From assembly GCF_018798885.1 (NCBI RefSeq), contig NZ_CP076361.1, positions 372,001 to 436,000 of the forward strand: 64,000 bases of DNA, read 5' to 3'. Below the pieces are notes generated by a model. The model was not told the DNA's origin. It saw only the letters and a list, made by a program, of their open reading frames with translations, and made no database searches. This DNA comes from Gemmobacter fulvus (GTDB lineage Bacteria > Pseudomonadota > Alphaproteobacteria > Rhodobacterales > Rhodobacteraceae). The position numbers were made by a program, and so were the translations under genes. Within the stretch, counting starts at the first letter, position 1. Every line of letters starts with the position of its first letter. This document shows positions 1 to 9,866 of the stretch, piece after piece.

Positions 1-592
1 GTCGCCGCCCCAGCGCATCCGCCGCCAGCCGGCGCGAGGGCAAGGGTTTCACCGGCAGCGCCAGCCGCGCCAGCATCCGCTTCGCCTCGGCCATTTCGGC
101 AAGGCTCATCTGTTCAAAATCCAGGGTTTTCAGGCGCTCTTCGCGCGAGAGCGTGGCAGAGGCATCAATCTCCACCTGCTCATCCCCGGTCTGATCCGGC
201 CCGGCCTGCGGCACATCGCGGTTGGCCCCGTCCAGCAGCGCCTCGGCGGCGCGTTTTTCGGCAGCCTCTGCCAGACGTTCCTCCTGCACGCCGCGGATGG
301 CGGGCAGCATCAGGCTCATCATCTGTTCCATATAGCGCGGGTCGCGCCAGTACAGGCGGAAGATCTGCCGGAACACCGGGCGATGTTCGGGGCGATTGAC
401 GAAACAGGCGTGCAGCGTCCAATAGAAATCGCGTTTTTCGGTAAAGCCCACCGCCTCCACCGCGCGGATCGCATCAATCACCCGCCCCGGCCCGATTGGC
501 AGCCCTGCCTTGCGCAAGGCCCGCGCGAACCACAAGATGTTGCGGCTCAACTCACCCTGTTCGGGCAGATCCAGATCCGCATAAACCGCCAT
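1..592 (-). CDS. CoxE-like VWA domain protein, N-terminal part (cut by window edge)
   Basis: Only the first 197 or so codons are present; the frame runs open through base 1. It starts MAVYADLDLPEQGELSRN and continues with LWFARALRKAGLPIGPGRVIDAI and a segment rich in Phe, Tyr and Arg (FRQIFRLYWRDPRYMEQMM). This matches the N-terminal region of CoxE-type proteins, which carry a von Willebrand A domain in their C-terminal half; that half lies outside the window. Family members usually sit next to a MoxR-type AAA ATPase and are thought to help metal-enzyme maturation. The start is the ATG at 592-590. Function here is inferred from family resemblance only, since the VWA metal-binding motif cannot be seen. 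Confidence 0.7.
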   Translation of the reverse strand, partial: MAVYADLDLPEQGELSRNILWFARALRKAGLPIGPGRVIDAIRAVEAVGFTEKRDFYWTLHACFVNRPEHRPVFRQIFRLYWRDPRYMEQMMSLMLPAIRGVQEERLAEAAEKRAAEALLDGANRDVPQAGPDQTGDEQVEIDASATLSREERLKTLDFEQMSLAEMAEAKRMLARLALPVKPLPSRRLAADALGRR

Positions 593-749
593 GTGCCCCC
601 TGCCTGCCCAACCGCCCTGCCGCAGCATAGGCGCAAAGCGCGCGTATCGCGCACTGCCATTAGGTCGGGGTTTGCGATCTGTCGCAAGGGTCAGCTTTGC
701 GCAAACCGGGGCTTGCCCATCCCGATCCGATCCGGTATCGGAAGCGCGG

Positions 750-825
<76 letters not shown>

Positions 826-847
826 GTCCCCTCCCTCGCCATGGAAG

Positions 848-2131
848 TCAGTAGATCTTCTTGCGGATCCGGCGCAGGCCCAGCCAGACCGCGCCGATCA
901 CCAGCGGGGTCAGGATCGCCGTGGCCATGCCCTTGCTCAGCCCCACCGCCTCGGTCAGCGGATAGGCGGCATAGGCGGCGAGGCTGACGGCGTAATAGCT
1001 GATCGCCACCACCGACAACCCTTCGACCGTATGTTGCAGGCGCAGCGCCAGATCGGCGCGGCGGTCCATGCTTTCCAGCAGCTTCTGATTCTGCGCCGAG
1101 CGTTCGACATCGACCCGGGTGCGCAGCAATTCCGCCGCGCGCTGCGCGCGTTCGGCCATGGCCGCCAGCCGGTTTTCGGTGGATTTCACCGTGCGCATCG
1201 CCGGATCATAGCGCCGCATCATGAATTCGCCAAAGGTCTGCCGCCCCTGCAACCGGGTTTCGCGCAGCACTTCGATCCGCTGGTTGACGATGGCCTCATA
1301 GGCCCCGGTCGCGCCAAAGCGGAACGAAAAGCGCACGGCAAGGCTTTCCAGCTCGGCCGAGATCGACAGCAATTCGTTCAACGCGTCCTCGGGCGAGTGG
1401 TTGGACGCATCCAGCCCCGAGACCAGCGCCGACAGCTTGGGGTCCAGCGCATTCAGCCGCGCCGACAATTCGCGCGACCGCATCAGCCCCAGCATCGACA
1501 TGGCGCGATAGGTCTCGATCTCGCACAGGCGCTGCACGATCCGGCCAATGCGCCGCGCCCCCACGCCCTCGCGCACAAAGACCACAAAGCGCATATGCCC
1601 GGCGGCATCTATGCGAAAATCCCCGGCGATGACGGCAGCCCCATCCACCACCCAGGACACCGCAAGGCTTTCGGCCACAAACCATTCCTCAAGCCGCGCC
1701 AGCACCTCCTCTTCGGAGTCGGGCAGACGTTCGACCCGGATCAGCACCGAGGCCAGACGTTTGCCGGGGGCCACCGCCAGCCACTCCGCCGGAAACACCT
1801 TGGCCTCCATCGGGTCGAAGGGCCGGTCGGACAGGCCGGGCGTGAAGGCCGAATAGGTGACGAACTCGGTATGGCTTTCCCATTTCAGTTCGGCCCGGCC
1901 AATGGAGCCGGAGAAATGCGTGGCATCCGGTTGCGGGTGGCCCGATCCGTGCCGGTCCAGCAGTGCCAGCAGATGCGCACGGTCGGCGGCACGGTCACGG
2001 TTTGCCGCATCATCGGGTTCCTTGATCGCCACATAGGCGGCCATGCAAGGCACATGCAGCGCCGGAAACGGCCGGGCGTGCAGCTCGTTGACCAGGGAGT
2101 AGCGCAGGGGGTGATCGGGGATCGGGGGCAT
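848..2131 (-). CDS. DUF3422 family membrane protein
   Basis: A protein of about 427 residues beginning MPPIPDHPLRYSLVNELHARPF, the characteristic opening of DUF3422 proteins (HPLR...NE.HARP). The central part is largely helical and charged (ERAQRAAELLRTRVDVERS). The end has two hydrophobic segments (SVVAISYYAVSLAAYAAY and ATAILTPLVIGAVWLGL) followed by the basic tail RRIRKKIY, so it is probably anchored to the inner membrane by its C-terminus. A GTG six bases further upstream (2137) is in frame, but the ATG at 2131 is better spaced from the weak GGAA upstream. Biochemical function of the family is not known to me. It is transcribed in the same direction as pntAB but is separated from it by a terminator hairpin. 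Confidence 0.85.
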   Translation of the reverse strand: MPPIPDHPLRYSLVNELHARPFPALHVPCMAAYVAIKEPDDAANRDRAADRAHLLALLDRHGSGHPQPDATHFSGSIGRAELKWESHTEFVTYSAFTPGLSDRPFDPMEAKVFPAEWLAVAPGKRLASVLIRVERLPDSEEEVLARLEEWFVAESLAVSWVVDGAAVIAGDFRIDAAGHMRFVVFVREGVGARRIGRIVQRLCEIETYRAMSMLGLMRSRELSARLNALDPKLSALVSGLDASNHSPEDALNELLSISAELESLAVRFSFRFGATGAYEAIVNQRIEVLRETRLQGRQTFGEFMMRRYDPAMRTVKSTENRLAAMAERAQRAAELLRTRVDVERSAQNQKLLESMDRRADLALRLQHTVEGLSVVAISYYAVSLAAYAAYPLTEAVGLSKGMATAILTPLVIGAVWLGLRRIRKKIY

Positions 2132-2238
2132 CGGCACTTCCGCAGGGTTTTCCCCTTCTTTCCGCAGCGGAAGGCGCTTTTGAAAGGGATTTGTCGGGAT
2201 GCCGGGGTATGCCGCAAGGCTGTTGCAGAAATGACAAA

Positions 2239-2259
2239 GCCCCGGCTTTCTGCCGGGGC
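2239..2259 (-). terminator. Rho-independent terminator after pntB
   Basis: Perfect 8-bp inverted repeat GCCCCGGC / GCCGGGGC with a 5-nt loop. On the minus strand the hairpin is followed by TTTGTCATTT. It lies 49 bases beyond the pntB stop and before the DUF3422 gene. Confidence 0.75.
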
Positions 2260-2307
2260 CCTGTGCTGTTTTTTACATCGCCCTGTGACTGAACGCGGCG
2301 CGTCCGA

Positions 2308-3741
2308 TCACTCGATCATCGGCAGCAGCTGGTCGATGCTCTTCTTGGCATCACCATAGAACATGCGCGTATTCTCTTTGTAGAACAGCGGGTTCTCGAT
2401 GCCGGAATAGCCAGTGCCCTGACCACGTTTGCTGACGAACACCTGTTTCGCCTTCCAGCATTCCAGCACCGGCATGCCGGCGATGGGGCTGTTCGGGTCT
2501 TCCTGTGCCGCCGGGTTCACGATGTCGTTCGAGCCGATGACGATGGCCACATCGGTGGAGGGGAAATCCTCGTTGATCTCGTCCATTTCCAGCACGATGT
2601 CATAGGGCACCTTCGCCTCGGCCAGCAGCACGTTCATGTGCCCCGGCAGACGGCCCGCGACCGGGTGGATGGCAAAGCGCACGGTCTTGCCCTTGGCGCG
2701 CAGCTTGCGCGTCAGTTCCGACACCGATTGCTGTGCCTGTGCCACCGCCATGCCATAGCCCGGAATGATGATGACCGAATCCGCATCATTCAGCGCCGCC
2801 GCCACACCATCGGCATCAATGGCGATCTGTTCGCCGGTGACTTCCATCGCGGGGCCGGTGGTGCCACCGAAACCGCCGAGGATCACGCTGATGAACGAGC
2901 GGTTCATCGCCTTGCACATGATGTAGGACAGGATCGCCCCCGAGGAGCCGACCAGCGCGCCAACCACGATCAGCAGGTCATTCGACAGCGAGAAGCCGAT
3001 CGCCGCCGCCGCCCAGCCGGAATAGCTGTTCAGCATCGACACCACCACCGGCATGTCGGCGCCGCCGATGCCCATGATCAGATGATAGCCGATGAACAGC
3101 GCCGCCACCGTCATCACCAGCAGGGCCAGCGTGCTGCCCGATTGCAGATAGACCACCAGCAACACCAGCGAGATCAGCGCCGAGCCCGCGTTCAGAACAT
3201 GGCCGCCCGGCAGCTTTTTCGCCTTGCCATCCACCTTGCCCGCCAGCTTGCCAAAGGCAATGACAGAGCCGGTGAAGGTGACGGCCCCGATGAACACGCC
3301 AAGGAAAGTTTCCACCCGCAGGATGGCGATTTCCACGCCCGACTTATGCGCGATCACACCGGCAAAGCCGTCCAGCGCGGCCCGCGCCGCTTCGTCCAGC
3401 GCGGCGACCTGCACCATCTCGATATGGGTGTTGAAGCCAATGAACACCGCTGCAAGGCCGACGAGGCTGTGCATCGCCGCCACAAGCTGTGGCATCTCGG
3501 TCATCTGCACGCGCTTGGCCACAACCCAGCCAATCGCGCCGCCTGCCGCGACCATGATCACAGAGATCAGCCAGTTGCCCGCACCCGGGCCATAAAGCGT
3601 GGCCGCAACCGCCAGCGCCATGCCGACAATGCCATACCACACGGCGCGTTTCGCGCTTTCCTGGCCGGACAGACCGCCCAGGGATTGAATGAACAGAACT
3701 GCCGCAACGACATAGGCGGCCGTGGTGAATCCGTATTCCAT
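2308..3741 (-). CDS. pntB: NAD(P) transhydrogenase subunit beta
   Basis: Beta subunit (477 residues) of the proton-translocating Re/Si-specific transhydrogenase. The enzyme uses the proton motive force to drive NADH + NADP+ to NAD+ + NADPH at the inner membrane. About nine hydrophobic segments occupy roughly residues 1-280. The NADP(H)-binding domain III follows at about 300-477 and contains the nucleotide fingerprint [10 protein letters not shown] and the segments [18 protein letters not shown] and [13 protein letters not shown]. Full length for the family. It begins 15 bases after the pntA stop, so the two genes form one operon. NADPH supply for biosynthesis is the expected role. Confidence 0.97.
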   Translation of the reverse strand: MEYGFTTAAYVVAAVLFIQSLGGLSGQESAKRAVWYGIVGMALAVAATLYGPGAGNWLISVIMVAAGGAIGWVVAKRVQMTEMPQLVAAMHSLVGLAAVFIGFNTHIEMVQVAALDEAARAALDGFAGVIAHKSGVEIAILRVETFLGVFIGAVTFTGSVIAFGKLAGKVDGKAKKLPGGHVLNAGSALISLVLLVVYLQSGSTLALLVMTVAALFIGYHLIMGIGGADMPVVVSMLNSYSGWAAAAIGFSLSNDLLIVVGALVGSSGAILSYIMCKAMNRSFISVILGGFGGTTGPAMEVTGEQIAIDADGVAAALNDADSVIIIPGYGMAVAQAQQSVSELTRKLRAKGKTVRFAIHPVAGRLPGHMNVLLAEAKVPYDIVLEMDEINEDFPSTDVAIVIGSNDIVNPAAQEDPNSPIAGMPVLECWKAKQVFVSKRGQGTGYSGIENPLFYKENTRMFYGDAKKSIDQLLPMIE

Positions 3742-3756
3742 TGCTCGGCCTCCCCC

Positions 3757-5328
3757 TTAAGACTTCTGGAACATGGCGAGCATCCGCCGGGTGACCATGA
3801 AGCCCCCGAAGATGTTGATCCCGGCCATGAAGACCGACAGCGCCGCCAGCACGACCACGAGCAGGCTGCCCGATCCGATCTGCATCAATGCGCCCAGAAT
3901 GATGATCGACGAAATCGCGTTGGTCACGGCCATCAGAGGCGTGTGCAGCGAATGCGACACGTTCCAGATGACCTGCACGCCGACATAGACCGACAGCACG
4001 AACACGATGAAATGCGACATGAAGCTGGCGGGGGCATAAAGCCCGGCCAGCAGGATCAGCGCGCCACCGCCGACCAACATGCCGATCTGGTTGCGGGTCT
4101 GTGCCTTGAAGGCCGCGGTTTCCTGTGCGCGCTTCTCTTCCGGCGTCAGCTCCTTGGCCTTTTCCTTCGGTTTCTGCGCCGCGATGGCAGCCACTTTCGG
4201 CGGCGGCGGCGGGAAGGTGATCACCCCTTCATGTGTGGCCGTCGCGCCGCGGATCACGTCATCTTCCATATTGTGGAAGATGACGCCGTCTTTCTTGGGC
4301 GTCAGATCCGTCAGCATGTGGCGGATATTGGTCGAATAAAGCGTGGAGGCCTGCGCCGCCATCCGGCTCGGGAAATCGGTATACCCGACCACCGTCACGC
4401 CATTGTCGCTGACGATCTTCTGATCCGGAACCGTCAGATCACAGTTGCCGCCGCGTTCCGCCGCCAAGTCAACGATGACCGAGCCGGGCTTCATCAGCGC
4501 CACCATATCGGCCGTCCACAGCTTGGGTGCGGGACGTCCGGGGATCAGCGCCGTGGTGATGACGATATCCATTTCGGGGGCCAGCTCGCGGAATTTCGCC
4601 AGCTGCTTTTCGCGGAATTCGGGGCTGGAGGGGGCCGCATAGCCGCCGGTCGCCGCACCGTCCTGCGCCTGTTCGAATTCGAGGAACACGAAATTCGCGC
4701 CCATGCTCTCGATCTGTTCGGCCACTTCGGGGCGCACGTCAAAGGCGTTGACGATGGCACCCAGGCTGACTGCTGTGCCGATGGCAGCAAGACCCGCCAC
4801 ACCGGCGCCCACGATCAGCACCTTGGCCGGGGGAACCTTGCCCGCAGCCGTCACCTGCCCGGTGAAGAAGCGGCCAAAATTGCTGCCCGCCTCGATCACC
4901 GCACGGTAGCCCGCGATATTGGCCATCGACGACAGCGCATCCATCTTCTGCGCCCGGCTGATACGCGGCACCATGTCCATGGCGATCACGGTCGCGCCAC
5001 GCGCCTTTGCCGCCTCCAGCAGCTCGGGGTTCTGCGCGGGCCAGAAGAAGCTGATCAGCGTCTGGCCGACGCGCAGCATCGCCACTTCCGACATCTCGGG
5101 GCCGCGCACCTTGACGATGACATCCGCCGCATCAATCACCGCCTGCGCCGAGGGCAGAACCTCGACACCCGCCGCAAGATATACCGCGTCGGAAAAGCCC
5201 GCCTTCGCGCCCGCCCCGGTTTCTATCACACATGTATGGCCCAGTTTGACCAGTTGCAGGGCCGAATCCGGCGTCATCGAAACGCGGTTCTCTCCCTGAT
5301 AGATCTCTCTCAGTGCACCAATCTTCAC
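3757..5328 (-). CDS. pntA: NAD(P) transhydrogenase subunit alpha (fused alpha1-alpha2)
   Basis: A 523-residue alpha subunit. Residues 1 to about 380 form the NAD(H)-binding domain I, related to alanine dehydrogenase, with the Rossmann segment [18 protein letters not shown]. After a charged Ala/Pro/Lys linker, three or four hydrophobic segments at about 425-515 form the membrane part. Alpha1 and alpha2 are fused, as in E. coli, unlike the three-gene form of Rhodospirillum rubrum. The start is a GTG at 5328-5326 preceded by GGGGGAG, a good ribosome binding site. First gene of the pntAB operon. Confidence 0.96.
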   Translation of the reverse strand: MKIGALREIYQGENRVSMTPDSALQLVKLGHTCVIETGAGAKAGFSDAVYLAAGVEVLPSAQAVIDAADVIVKVRGPEMSEVAMLRVGQTLISFFWPAQNPELLEAAKARGATVIAMDMVPRISRAQKMDALSSMANIAGYRAVIEAGSNFGRFFTGQVTAAGKVPPAKVLIVGAGVAGLAAIGTAVSLGAIVNAFDVRPEVAEQIESMGANFVFLEFEQAQDGAATGGYAAPSSPEFREKQLAKFRELAPEMDIVITTALIPGRPAPKLWTADMVALMKPGSVIVDLAAERGGNCDLTVPDQKIVSDNGVTVVGYTDFPSRMAAQASTLYSTNIRHMLTDLTPKKDGVIFHNMEDDVIRGATATHEGVITFPPPPPKVAAIAAQKPKEKAKELTPEEKRAQETAAFKAQTRNQIGMLVGGGALILLAGLYAPASFMSHFIVFVLSVYVGVQVIWNVSHSLHTPLMAVTNAISSIIILGALMQIGSGSLLVVVLAALSVFMAGINIFGGFMVTRRMLAMFQKS

Positions 5329-5719
5329 TGGATCTCCCCCGTATGGATGCGCCGGGTGGCGCAGAATCTTTCAAACTTCACTAGAGCCTGCGCAACAAAA
5401 TTACAAAGCAAAATTGCTGCTCTGCGGCATACTTTGGTCTTGGCGCTGCGGCAGCTGCCGTTTTTTGCCGTTTTCCTGCCCGTGCTCTGGTGTCCGCGAT
5501 CACTCGCCTGCGCGATCTTCCGCCCATGCTGTTCACAAACGGCATATTCCCGTTGATTTCCGACTTTGCAACCCTTCGCAAACCCCGGCCACCATATCTT
5601 CGCAACCTGTGTCACAGACTGTCTCAACCTATAAATTTTAAGCTTGAAATTTAACGGCGGATCCGCTTGAACTGAAGCGACCTCCGGCGCATCCTGCGCA
5701 GGCCGAAGAAGGACAGATC
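5329..5719. other. Intergenic region between divergent pntA and kynU
   Basis: These 391 bases hold no convincing gene. They must contain the promoters for pntAB (leftward) and kynU (rightward). The stretch 5630-5660 is AT-rich (ATAAATTTTAAGC). An inverted repeat TTTGC-N8-GCAAA lies at 5565-5582, about 140 bases before kynU. I could not assign it to a known regulator. Confidence 0.6.
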
Positions 5720-6916
5720 ATGACCACCGATTTCGCCGCCACCCGCGCCCTGTTCGACCTGCCGGAGGGCATGGTTTACCTTGATGGCAATTCGCTGGGT
5801 CCGCTGCCACGGGCCACGGCGGCACGGGTGGCGCAGACCGTGACCGAGGAATGGGGCAAACTGCTGATCACCGGCTGGAACAAGGCCGGATGGATGGAGC
5901 AGCCCGCCCGTGTCGGCAATCGCATCGCGCGGCTGGTGGGGGCAGAACCGGGCAGCGTGGTGATGGGCGATACCCTGTCGATCAAGGTCTATCAGGCGCT
6001 GGCCTCGGCTCTGGAGATGGTGCCGGGCCGCAAGATCATCCTGTCCGATACCGGCAACTTCCCGTCAGACCTTTACATGGCCGAAGGCCTGTGCCGCACG
6101 CTTGGCCCGGATTACCAGTTGAAGACGGTCGCGCCCGAGGCGGTGATGGACGCGCTGGATGACAGTATCGCCGTGATGATGATCACCGAAGTGGATTACC
6201 GCACCGGGCGGCGGCATGACATGGCGGCGCTGACAGAGCGCGCGCATGCGGTGGGCGCGCTGGCCATCTGGGATCTGGCGCATAGCGCCGGCGCGCTGCC
6301 GGTTGAACTGGCCAAGGGGGGGGCGGATTTCGGGGTGGGATGCAGCTATAAGTATCTCAATTCCGGTCCCGGTGGCCCGGCCTTCATCTATGTGGCGCCG
6401 CGCCATGCCGACCGCGTGCGCCCGGCCCTGTCCGGCTGGCTGGGCCATGACGCTCCCTTTGCCTTTGACCTGAGCTATCGCCCCGGCGCGGGGATCGAGC
6501 GGATGCGGGTCGGCACCCCGCCCGTGCTGCAACTGGCGGCACTGGAGGCCTCGCTCGACATCTGGGATCAGGTCGATATGGCCGATCTGCGCGCCACCTC
6601 GCTGGCGCTGACCGATCAGTTCATCGCGGGCGTCGAGGCGGCCTGCCCAAGCCTGCACCTGGCGACCCCGCGCAATCATGCGCAGCGCGGCAGCCAGGTC
6701 AGCTTCCGCCACCCGCAGGGCTATGCCATCATGCAGGCACTGATTGCGCGCGGCGTGGTCGGCGATTTCCGCGCCCCCGACATCCTGCGCTTCGGCTTTA
6801 CGCCGCTGTTCATCAATGCCGAGGATGTGGCCCGCGCCATCGCCATCATCGCCGAGGTGATGCAGGGCGATCTGTGGGACCGGCCCGAATACATGACCCG
6901 CGCCAAGGTCACCTGA
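5720..6916 (+). CDS. kynU: Kynureninase
   Basis: PLP enzyme of tryptophan catabolism that cleaves kynurenine to anthranilate and alanine. The 398-residue length is normal. The opening YLDGNSLGPLP, the helix TGWNKAGWMEQPARVG and the aspartate-containing WDLAHSAGALP all fit. The segment GCSYKYLNSGPGGPAF carries the PLP lysine at residue 211 and is diagnostic. A ribosome binding site GAAGGA precedes the ATG. A short frame and then kynA follow on the same strand, so kynU-kynA is likely an operon. The third enzyme, kynurenine formamidase (kynB), is not seen in this window. Confidence 0.96.
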   Translation: MTTDFAATRALFDLPEGMVYLDGNSLGPLPRATAARVAQTVTEEWGKLLITGWNKAGWMEQPARVGNRIARLVGAEPGSVVMGDTLSIKVYQALASALEMVPGRKIILSDTGNFPSDLYMAEGLCRTLGPDYQLKTVAPEAVMDALDDSIAVMMITEVDYRTGRRHDMAALTERAHAVGALAIWDLAHSAGALPVELAKGGADFGVGCSYKYLNSGPGGPAFIYVAPRHADRVRPALSGWLGHDAPFAFDLSYRPGAGIERMRVGTPPVLQLAALEASLDIWDQVDMADLRATSLALTDQFIAGVEAACPSLHLATPRNHAQRGSQVSFRHPQGYAIMQALIARGVVGDFRAPDILRFGFTPLFINAEDVARAIAIIAEVMQGDLWDRPEYMTRAKVT

Positions 6917-7029
6917 TGGCGCTGCATCTGGCCATTGCCCCACCGCCCTTATGCCGCCCGGCAGGCTGGATCTGCCTGTGGCGCACCCTCGGGGCCTTTT
7001 CGGTGCTGAACCGGCGGCGCGCGGCCTGA
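6916..7029 (+). CDS. Possible small protein between kynU and kynA
   Basis: A 37-codon frame whose ATG overlaps the kynU stop (TGATG), an arrangement that permits translational coupling. It ends at TGA 7027-7029, 34 bases before kynA. The peptide begins [18 protein letters not shown] and ends LNRRRAA. I recognise no family. It could equally be non-coding leader; the overlap geometry is the only support. Confidence 0.25.
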   Translation: MALHLAIAPPPLCRPAGWICLWRTLGAFSVLNRRRAA

Positions 7030-7063
7030 GCCGCCCTGCCCCAGTTTGACCGGAGAGAGAAAA

Positions 7064-7897
7064 ATGACCACCTATGATCCCAGCCGCGACGGCGCCCAGA
7101 TGTCTTTCGACGGCCGCATGTCTTACGGCGATTATCTGCAGATCGACACGATCCTGAACGCCCAGACCCTGCTGACCGGCGCGCATGATGAAATGCTGTT
7201 CATCATCCAGCACCAGACCTCGGAACTGTGGATGCGGCTTGCGCTGCACGAGATGGATGCCGCGCGCGCGGCCATTGCGGCGGGCGAGGTGCGCGCCGCC
7301 TTCAAGATGCTGGCGCGCATTGCCCGGATCTTCGAACAGCTCAACTCGGCCTGGGATGTGCTGCGCACCATGACGCCCTCGGAATACACCCGTTTCCGCG
7401 ACGGGCTGGGCCAAAGCTCGGGCTTTCAGTCCTGGCAATACCGCCTGATCGAATTCGCCGTGGGCAACCGCAATGCCGCCATGCTGCGCCCCCATGCCCA
7501 CCGCCCCGACCTGTTGGCGCGGCTGGAGGCGGAACTGGCGCGCCCATCACTTTATGACGAGGCGCTGCGCCATCTGGCGCGTGAGGGCCTGCCGGTCCCC
7601 GCCGAGGTTCTGAACCGCGATCTGCGCGGGCCCTGGGTCGCGCATGAGGGTGTGCAGGCGGTGTGGGAAATCGTCTACCGTGCGCCGGAACAGCATTGGG
7701 AGGCCTATGAGCTTGCCGAAAAGCTGGTGGATTTCGAGGATTATTTCCGCCGCTGGCGCTTCAACCACGTCACCACGGTGGAACGGGTGATCGGGTTCAA
7801 GCGCGGAACCGGGGGCACATCTGGTGTGCAATACCTGCGGCGTATGCTGGAAGTGGAGCTTTTCCCCGAATTGTGGCACCTGCGCACGTCTCTGTGA
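7064..7897 (+). CDS. kynA: Tryptophan 2,3-dioxygenase
   Basis: Heme dioxygenase that opens the indole ring of L-tryptophan to N-formylkynurenine, the first step of the kynurenine pathway. 277 residues from the ATG at 7064, which has GGAGAG six bases upstream; an in-frame TTG at 7046 is rejected for that reason. Diagnostic segments are [29 protein letters not shown], the region [19 protein letters not shown] (proximal heme histidine and substrate loop) and the C-terminal FPELWHLRT. It lies downstream of kynU on the same strand. Confidence 0.96.
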   Translation: MTTYDPSRDGAQMSFDGRMSYGDYLQIDTILNAQTLLTGAHDEMLFIIQHQTSELWMRLALHEMDAARAAIAAGEVRAAFKMLARIARIFEQLNSAWDVLRTMTPSEYTRFRDGLGQSSGFQSWQYRLIEFAVGNRNAAMLRPHAHRPDLLARLEAELARPSLYDEALRHLAREGLPVPAEVLNRDLRGPWVAHEGVQAVWEIVYRAPEQHWEAYELAEKLVDFEDYFRRWRFNHVTTVERVIGFKRGTGGTSGVQYLRRMLEVELFPELWHLRTSL

Positions 7898-7996
7898 TCA
7901 TTTGAGAGGTGGACCGCTGCGGCACTCTCCCTTAATCCTGAAAATGGTGTAACGGGTGAAAAAGTTCCGTATCGGATTCTGCTGGAGATGATCGAC

Positions 7997-9037
7997 ATGC
8001 TGCGCAATGTGATGAGCCTCGTTCTGGGGGGCGCGCTGGTGGGGGCGCTTGGGGCTTGTGTGCCGGACCCTTCGCTCACCGGGGCAACCAAAGCGCCTGC
8101 CGAACAGGCCCCGGTGGTCAAGCAGCCGGTGCCGGAAGATTTCGTCAACGCTTATACGGCGCGGCAGGATGGGGCCTTCACCGTTCCCGCCGTGCCGGAA
8201 GACAAGATCCCGCCGCATCTGAAACGGCAGGAAGTGGCCTATGCCTCGGACGATGCGCCGGGCACGATCATCATTGATCCGACCGCCAAGACCCTGCACC
8301 TGATCACCGCACCCGGCAAGGCGATGCGCTATGGCATCGCGGTCGGCAAGGACGGGTTCCAGTGGGCGGGCGAGTCGCTGATCACCAACCGCCGCCACTG
8401 GCCGACCTGGACACCGCCCAAGGAAATGATCGCGCGCAAGCCCGAACTGTCGAAATGGGAAAAGGGTCAGCCCGGCGGGCCGACCAACCCGCTTGGCGCG
8501 CGCGCGCTGTATCTGACCACCAATGGTGTGGATTACGGCTTCCGCATCCATGGCACGCCGGAATGGAATTCGATCGGGCGCAATGCCTCGTCGGGCTGTT
8601 TCCGCATGATCAACCAGGACGTGATGGATCTGTATGACCGGGTGCCGAATGGCGTGAAGGTGGTGGTGCTGAATGCCGATGGCAGCCGCCCCACCGCGCT
8701 GAAACTGCCGCCGCCCGCCCCGGCTCCGAAGAAAAAGGCCGCCGCCGCGAAGCCGAAGGCCACGCCCGCCGTTGCCCCGGCAAGCCCCGGTGCGCCAGCC
8801 CCCGGCTTCCCCACCATGATGGCCCCGATCACCGCACCGCCGGTGATTGCGCCCGCAGCGCCCGCGCCCGCTGCAACGCCGACGGCGGCAACCCCGGCAC
8901 CTGCGCCGGTCGTCGTGCCCCCCGCCCCCGCACCTGCCGCGGTCACGCCAGCGCCTGCCGCAGATACCCCGCCGGAACCGCCAGCTCCTGCCGCAGCGGC
9001 GACTTGCGTTGCCACGGCTGAAAAACCCTGCCCGTAA
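7997..9037 (+). CDS. L,D-transpeptidase (YkuD domain) lipoprotein with Ala/Pro-rich tail
   Basis: About 346 residues from the ATG at 7997, which sits 10 bases after GGAG; an upstream ATG at 7988 is too close to that site. The N-terminus is a lipoprotein signal with lipobox LGAC (Cys21). The catalytic YkuD domain covers about residues 85-235, with His185 (FRIHGTPEW) and Cys201 (ASSGCFRM). Such enzymes form 3-3 peptidoglycan cross-links or attach proteins to the wall. From about residue 240 to the end the chain is a low-complexity Ala/Pro/Val tail of some 100 residues ending in ATCVATAEKPCP, unusual for the family. It may span the periplasm or bind peptidoglycan; that is inference. Confidence 0.9.
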   Translation: MLRNVMSLVLGGALVGALGACVPDPSLTGATKAPAEQAPVVKQPVPEDFVNAYTARQDGAFTVPAVPEDKIPPHLKRQEVAYASDDAPGTIIIDPTAKTLHLITAPGKAMRYGIAVGKDGFQWAGESLITNRRHWPTWTPPKEMIARKPELSKWEKGQPGGPTNPLGARALYLTTNGVDYGFRIHGTPEWNSIGRNASSGCFRMINQDVMDLYDRVPNGVKVVVLNADGSRPTALKLPPPAPAPKKKAAAAKPKATPAVAPASPGAPAPGFPTMMAPITAPPVIAPAAPAPAATPTAATPAPAPVVVPPAPAPAAVTPAPAADTPPEPPAPAAAATCVATAEKPCP

Positions 9038-9057
9038 CAGCGCAGACCCCGGAACGC

Positions 9058-9089
9058 AAAAGGGCGGCCCCGCATCGGGCCGCCCTTTT
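9058..9089. terminator. Bidirectional terminator between L,D-transpeptidase and sugar isomerase genes
   Basis: AAAA, then a perfect 9-bp stem GGGCGGCCC / GGGCCGCCC with loop CGCATC, then TTTT. It lies between two convergent genes and has a T tract in both directions. Confidence 0.9.
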
Positions 9090-9115
9090 CTGTTCTGTGT
9101 CGGCCTTGTTCCGGC

Positions 9116-9802
9116 TCAGCGCGCCAGCCAGCGGTCGTAATCGCTGACCAGAAGATGCAGCGGCGGCACGTCCTCGTCGATTTCGGCAAAGCGGCCGATC
9201 GGGGCGCGGAAGATATTGTCGGTCAGGTCATCATTCACCGTCGACACTTCGCCGATCAGCACATCGCCGCCCTCACCCCAGAAGGCATGCCAATCGCCCG
9301 GCATCAGGGTCACGCTTTCGCCCGGGGCCAGCCGCAGCTTTTCGCCCGGCGCATAGTCGCGCAGAATGCCGTCGCACAGCACTGATCCGCCACGATCCTC
9401 GGCAAAGCCGCCCGCATCATCCGAGCCATACAGCTCGATCAGCAGCGTGGCCCCGCCGCGGTTGATGATGTCTTCGGCCTTGATGACATGGGTGTGCATT
9501 GGGCTGATCTGATCCTGCCGCGAAATCAGCAGTTTTTCGGCGTAGCACATGCCGCCGCCGCGTTGCAGATCCGCCAGCTCGCCATTGCGCAGCGTGAACA
9601 GGAACAGGCCCAGATCATCAAAGTTGCCCTGCCCGTAATCGGTGATGTCCCAGCCCATGCGCCGCGCCACGATCCGTTCGGCATCCGGGCGGGCGCGAAA
9701 CTGCTCGGGCGTCCAATAGGCAAAGGGCGGCAGCACAAAGCCGTAATGCCGGATCATCTCATCCGCCGCCTGCATGATCTCGTTGATGCGTGACCGTTTC
9801 AT
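9116..9802 (-). CDS. D-lyxose / D-mannose family ketol-isomerase
   Basis: A 228-residue cupin-fold sugar isomerase that interconverts D-lyxose and D-xylulose or D-mannose and D-fructose. The metal site is visible as HTHVIKAEDI (His103, His105, Glu110), and a later DWHAFW supplies the fourth histidine. Length and the opening (MKRSRINEIMQAADEMI) fit the family. It is separated from the PuuD-like gene upstream by 64 bases on the same strand, so the two may be co-transcribed. The natural substrate cannot be read from sequence. Confidence 0.85.
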   Translation of the reverse strand: MKRSRINEIMQAADEMIRHYGFVLPPFAYWTPEQFRARPDAERIVARRMGWDITDYGQGNFDDLGLFLFTLRNGELADLQRGGGMCYAEKLLISRQDQISPMHTHVIKAEDIINRGGATLLIELYGSDDAGGFAEDRGGSVLCDGILRDYAPGEKLRLAPGESVTLMPGDWHAFWGEGGDVLIGEVSTVNDDLTDNIFRAPIGRFAEIDEDVPPLHLLVSDYDRWLAR

Positions 9803-9866
9803 CCTGCCCTCCCATGATGCGGGAGCAGCATATCACGCCCGTTAGCGCAAACAAGCCGCGCCGTGG

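Noticed and set aside
2638-5556. 972-codon plus-strand frame
   Set aside because: Entirely antisense to pntB and pntA, with His/Arg/Asp-biased composition and no recognisable domain.
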